This document shows, in pieces, positions 6,249-6,574 of a stretch of DNA of 6,574 bases. Numbering within the stretch: the stretch's first letter is position 1; each line of letters starts with the position of its first letter. The notes below the pieces were generated by a model that saw only the letters and a list, made by a program, of their open reading frames with translations, searched no databases and was not told the DNA's origin. Made by a program: the position numbers and the translations under genes. Origin of the DNA: Candidatus Zhuqueibacterota bacterium (GTDB lineage Bacteria; Zhuqueibacterota; Zhuqueibacteria; Zhuqueibacterales; Zhuqueibacteraceae). The stretch lies in assembly GCA_013361015.1 (NCBI GenBank), contig JABWAN010000329.1, positions 1 through 6,574 on the forward strand, written 5' to 3'.

Positions 6249-6510
6249 GGGAGTTGATGAGTAATAGAGTTGTGCAAGTCGCTTTGCAATCTTCCTCAAA
6301 CTGTCATTCCGTCTTTCAATATCATTCGCCCGAATGATCCCCAACTTGCCCATGCCTCGACCTTGTGGTTAGATTCTGTGGCCGGAGTTCTGTTGCTTAG
6401 GGCCGAAAATCAAGATGGACGATGCGATGTTTGTTGTAGGTGGAAACCGTTGCACGGTCACTTCTGAATGACCCTGAGATTCATCGCATAATGAGAGGTT
6501 GGTTTTTTAT

Positions 6511-6570
6511 GTTCTGTCGCTGCTGCACCGAGGTGCGTTCTTCGCTTGTTTACCGAGGTGGTCTCTTCGC
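6511..6570 (+). repeat. Imperfect tandem repeat of about 25 bases, cut by the window edge
   Basis: ACCGAGGTG occurs at 6527-6535 and 6552-6560, exactly 25 bases apart, each followed by a similar stretch that ends TCTTCGC (6539-6545 and 6564-6570). A related GTTCTGTCGCTGCTG at 6511-6525 looks like the second half of an earlier unit. About two and a half units are visible and the array may continue to the right. It is too short and too imperfect to be a CRISPR. Confidence 0.45.
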
Positions 6571-6574
6571 GCGA

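Larger units (their letters stand above)
6214..6574. other. Gene-poor region after the ABC exporter
   Basis: No convincing gene in 361 bases. Short open frames exist on both strands (plus 6270-6467 from a TTG; minus 6353-6159 running into the ABC gene end), but neither has a good ribosome binding site or a recognisable motif. No strong terminator was found: a T run at 6503-6508 lacks a good GC stem, and the small ACCG/CGGT inverted repeat (6446-6458) is not next to a T run. The 5' end is the G-rich repeat and the 3' end is a separate tandem repeat. An ABC partner gene does not begin here on the plus strand. Confidence 0.6.

Noticed and set aside
6159..6353. Minus-strand open frame of 64 codons, beginning MGKLGIIRANDIERRNDSLR
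   Set aside because: The first part reads like protein, but the middle (YYSSTPSLPNFFTPKLP) is just the complement of the G-rich repeat and the end lies inside the ABC gene. No good ribosome site. It could be a gene remnant, but I cannot support it.
6270..6467. Plus-strand open frame of 65 codons from a TTG
   Set aside because: No Shine-Dalgarno, no recognised domain, rare start codon; the two Cys-rich spots are not a known motif. Probably chance.
6446..6508. Possible terminator (ACCG/CGGT hairpin and the T run at 6503-6508)
   Set aside because: The hairpin stem is only 4 bp and is about 45 bases from the T run; no stable stem directly precedes the T run.
6511..6574. Possible CRISPR
   Set aside because: Units are adjacent without spacers, imperfect, and only about two and a half are present.

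Overview
The window holds four complete plus-strand protein genes, the 5' end of a divergent minus-strand lipoprotein gene, and several short intergenic structures. A secreted, likely outer-membrane protein of the CBM9/DUF5916 type, signal peptides and a lipobox all point to a Gram-negative (diderm) bacterium. DUF5916 proteins are common in Bacteroidota, Calditrichota, candidate phylum KSB1 and relatives (FCB group). A KSB1- or Calditrichota-like lineage is my inference from protein style and from the short G-rich GGAGTG repeats; it was not measured.

Layout. 1-160 (minus): start of a lipoprotein gene that runs off the left edge. 161-471: divergent intergenic region with a good sigma70-type promoter facing right and, on the minus strand, a possible small CxxC protein with a perfect Shine-Dalgarno but a broken frame. 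472-2661 (plus): CBM9-like/DUF5916 outer-membrane protein. 2785-3597 (plus): secreted protein of unrecognised function. 3598-3715: a structured repeat followed by a near-consensus promoter whose predicted transcription start lies almost on the next start codon. 3716-4432 (plus): carboxylesterase/lipase-like alpha/beta hydrolase. 4429-6213 (plus): ABC exporter half-transporter with a degenerate catalytic site, overlapping the hydrolase by ATGA. 6214-6574: no gene I can support, but short direct repeats at both ends.

How the genes fit together. The first two plus-strand genes both encode exported proteins, one in the outer membrane and one probably periplasmic, and may form an envelope pair. 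The hydrolase and ABC exporter are clearly one translationally coupled operon with its own promoter, so a role in processing and exporting an ester- or lipid-like compound is plausible but unproven. The exporter looks like one half of a heterodimer (MdlA/YheI/TM287 type), yet no partner gene is seen in the 361 bases after it.

I see no defence system, CRISPR array, transposase, tRNA or rRNA here. The best leads are the possibly leaderless hydrolase mRNA, a G-rich repeat that sits directly after three of the stop codons, a crossing pair of inverted repeats at 3611-3660, and the frame-disrupted small CxxC gene.
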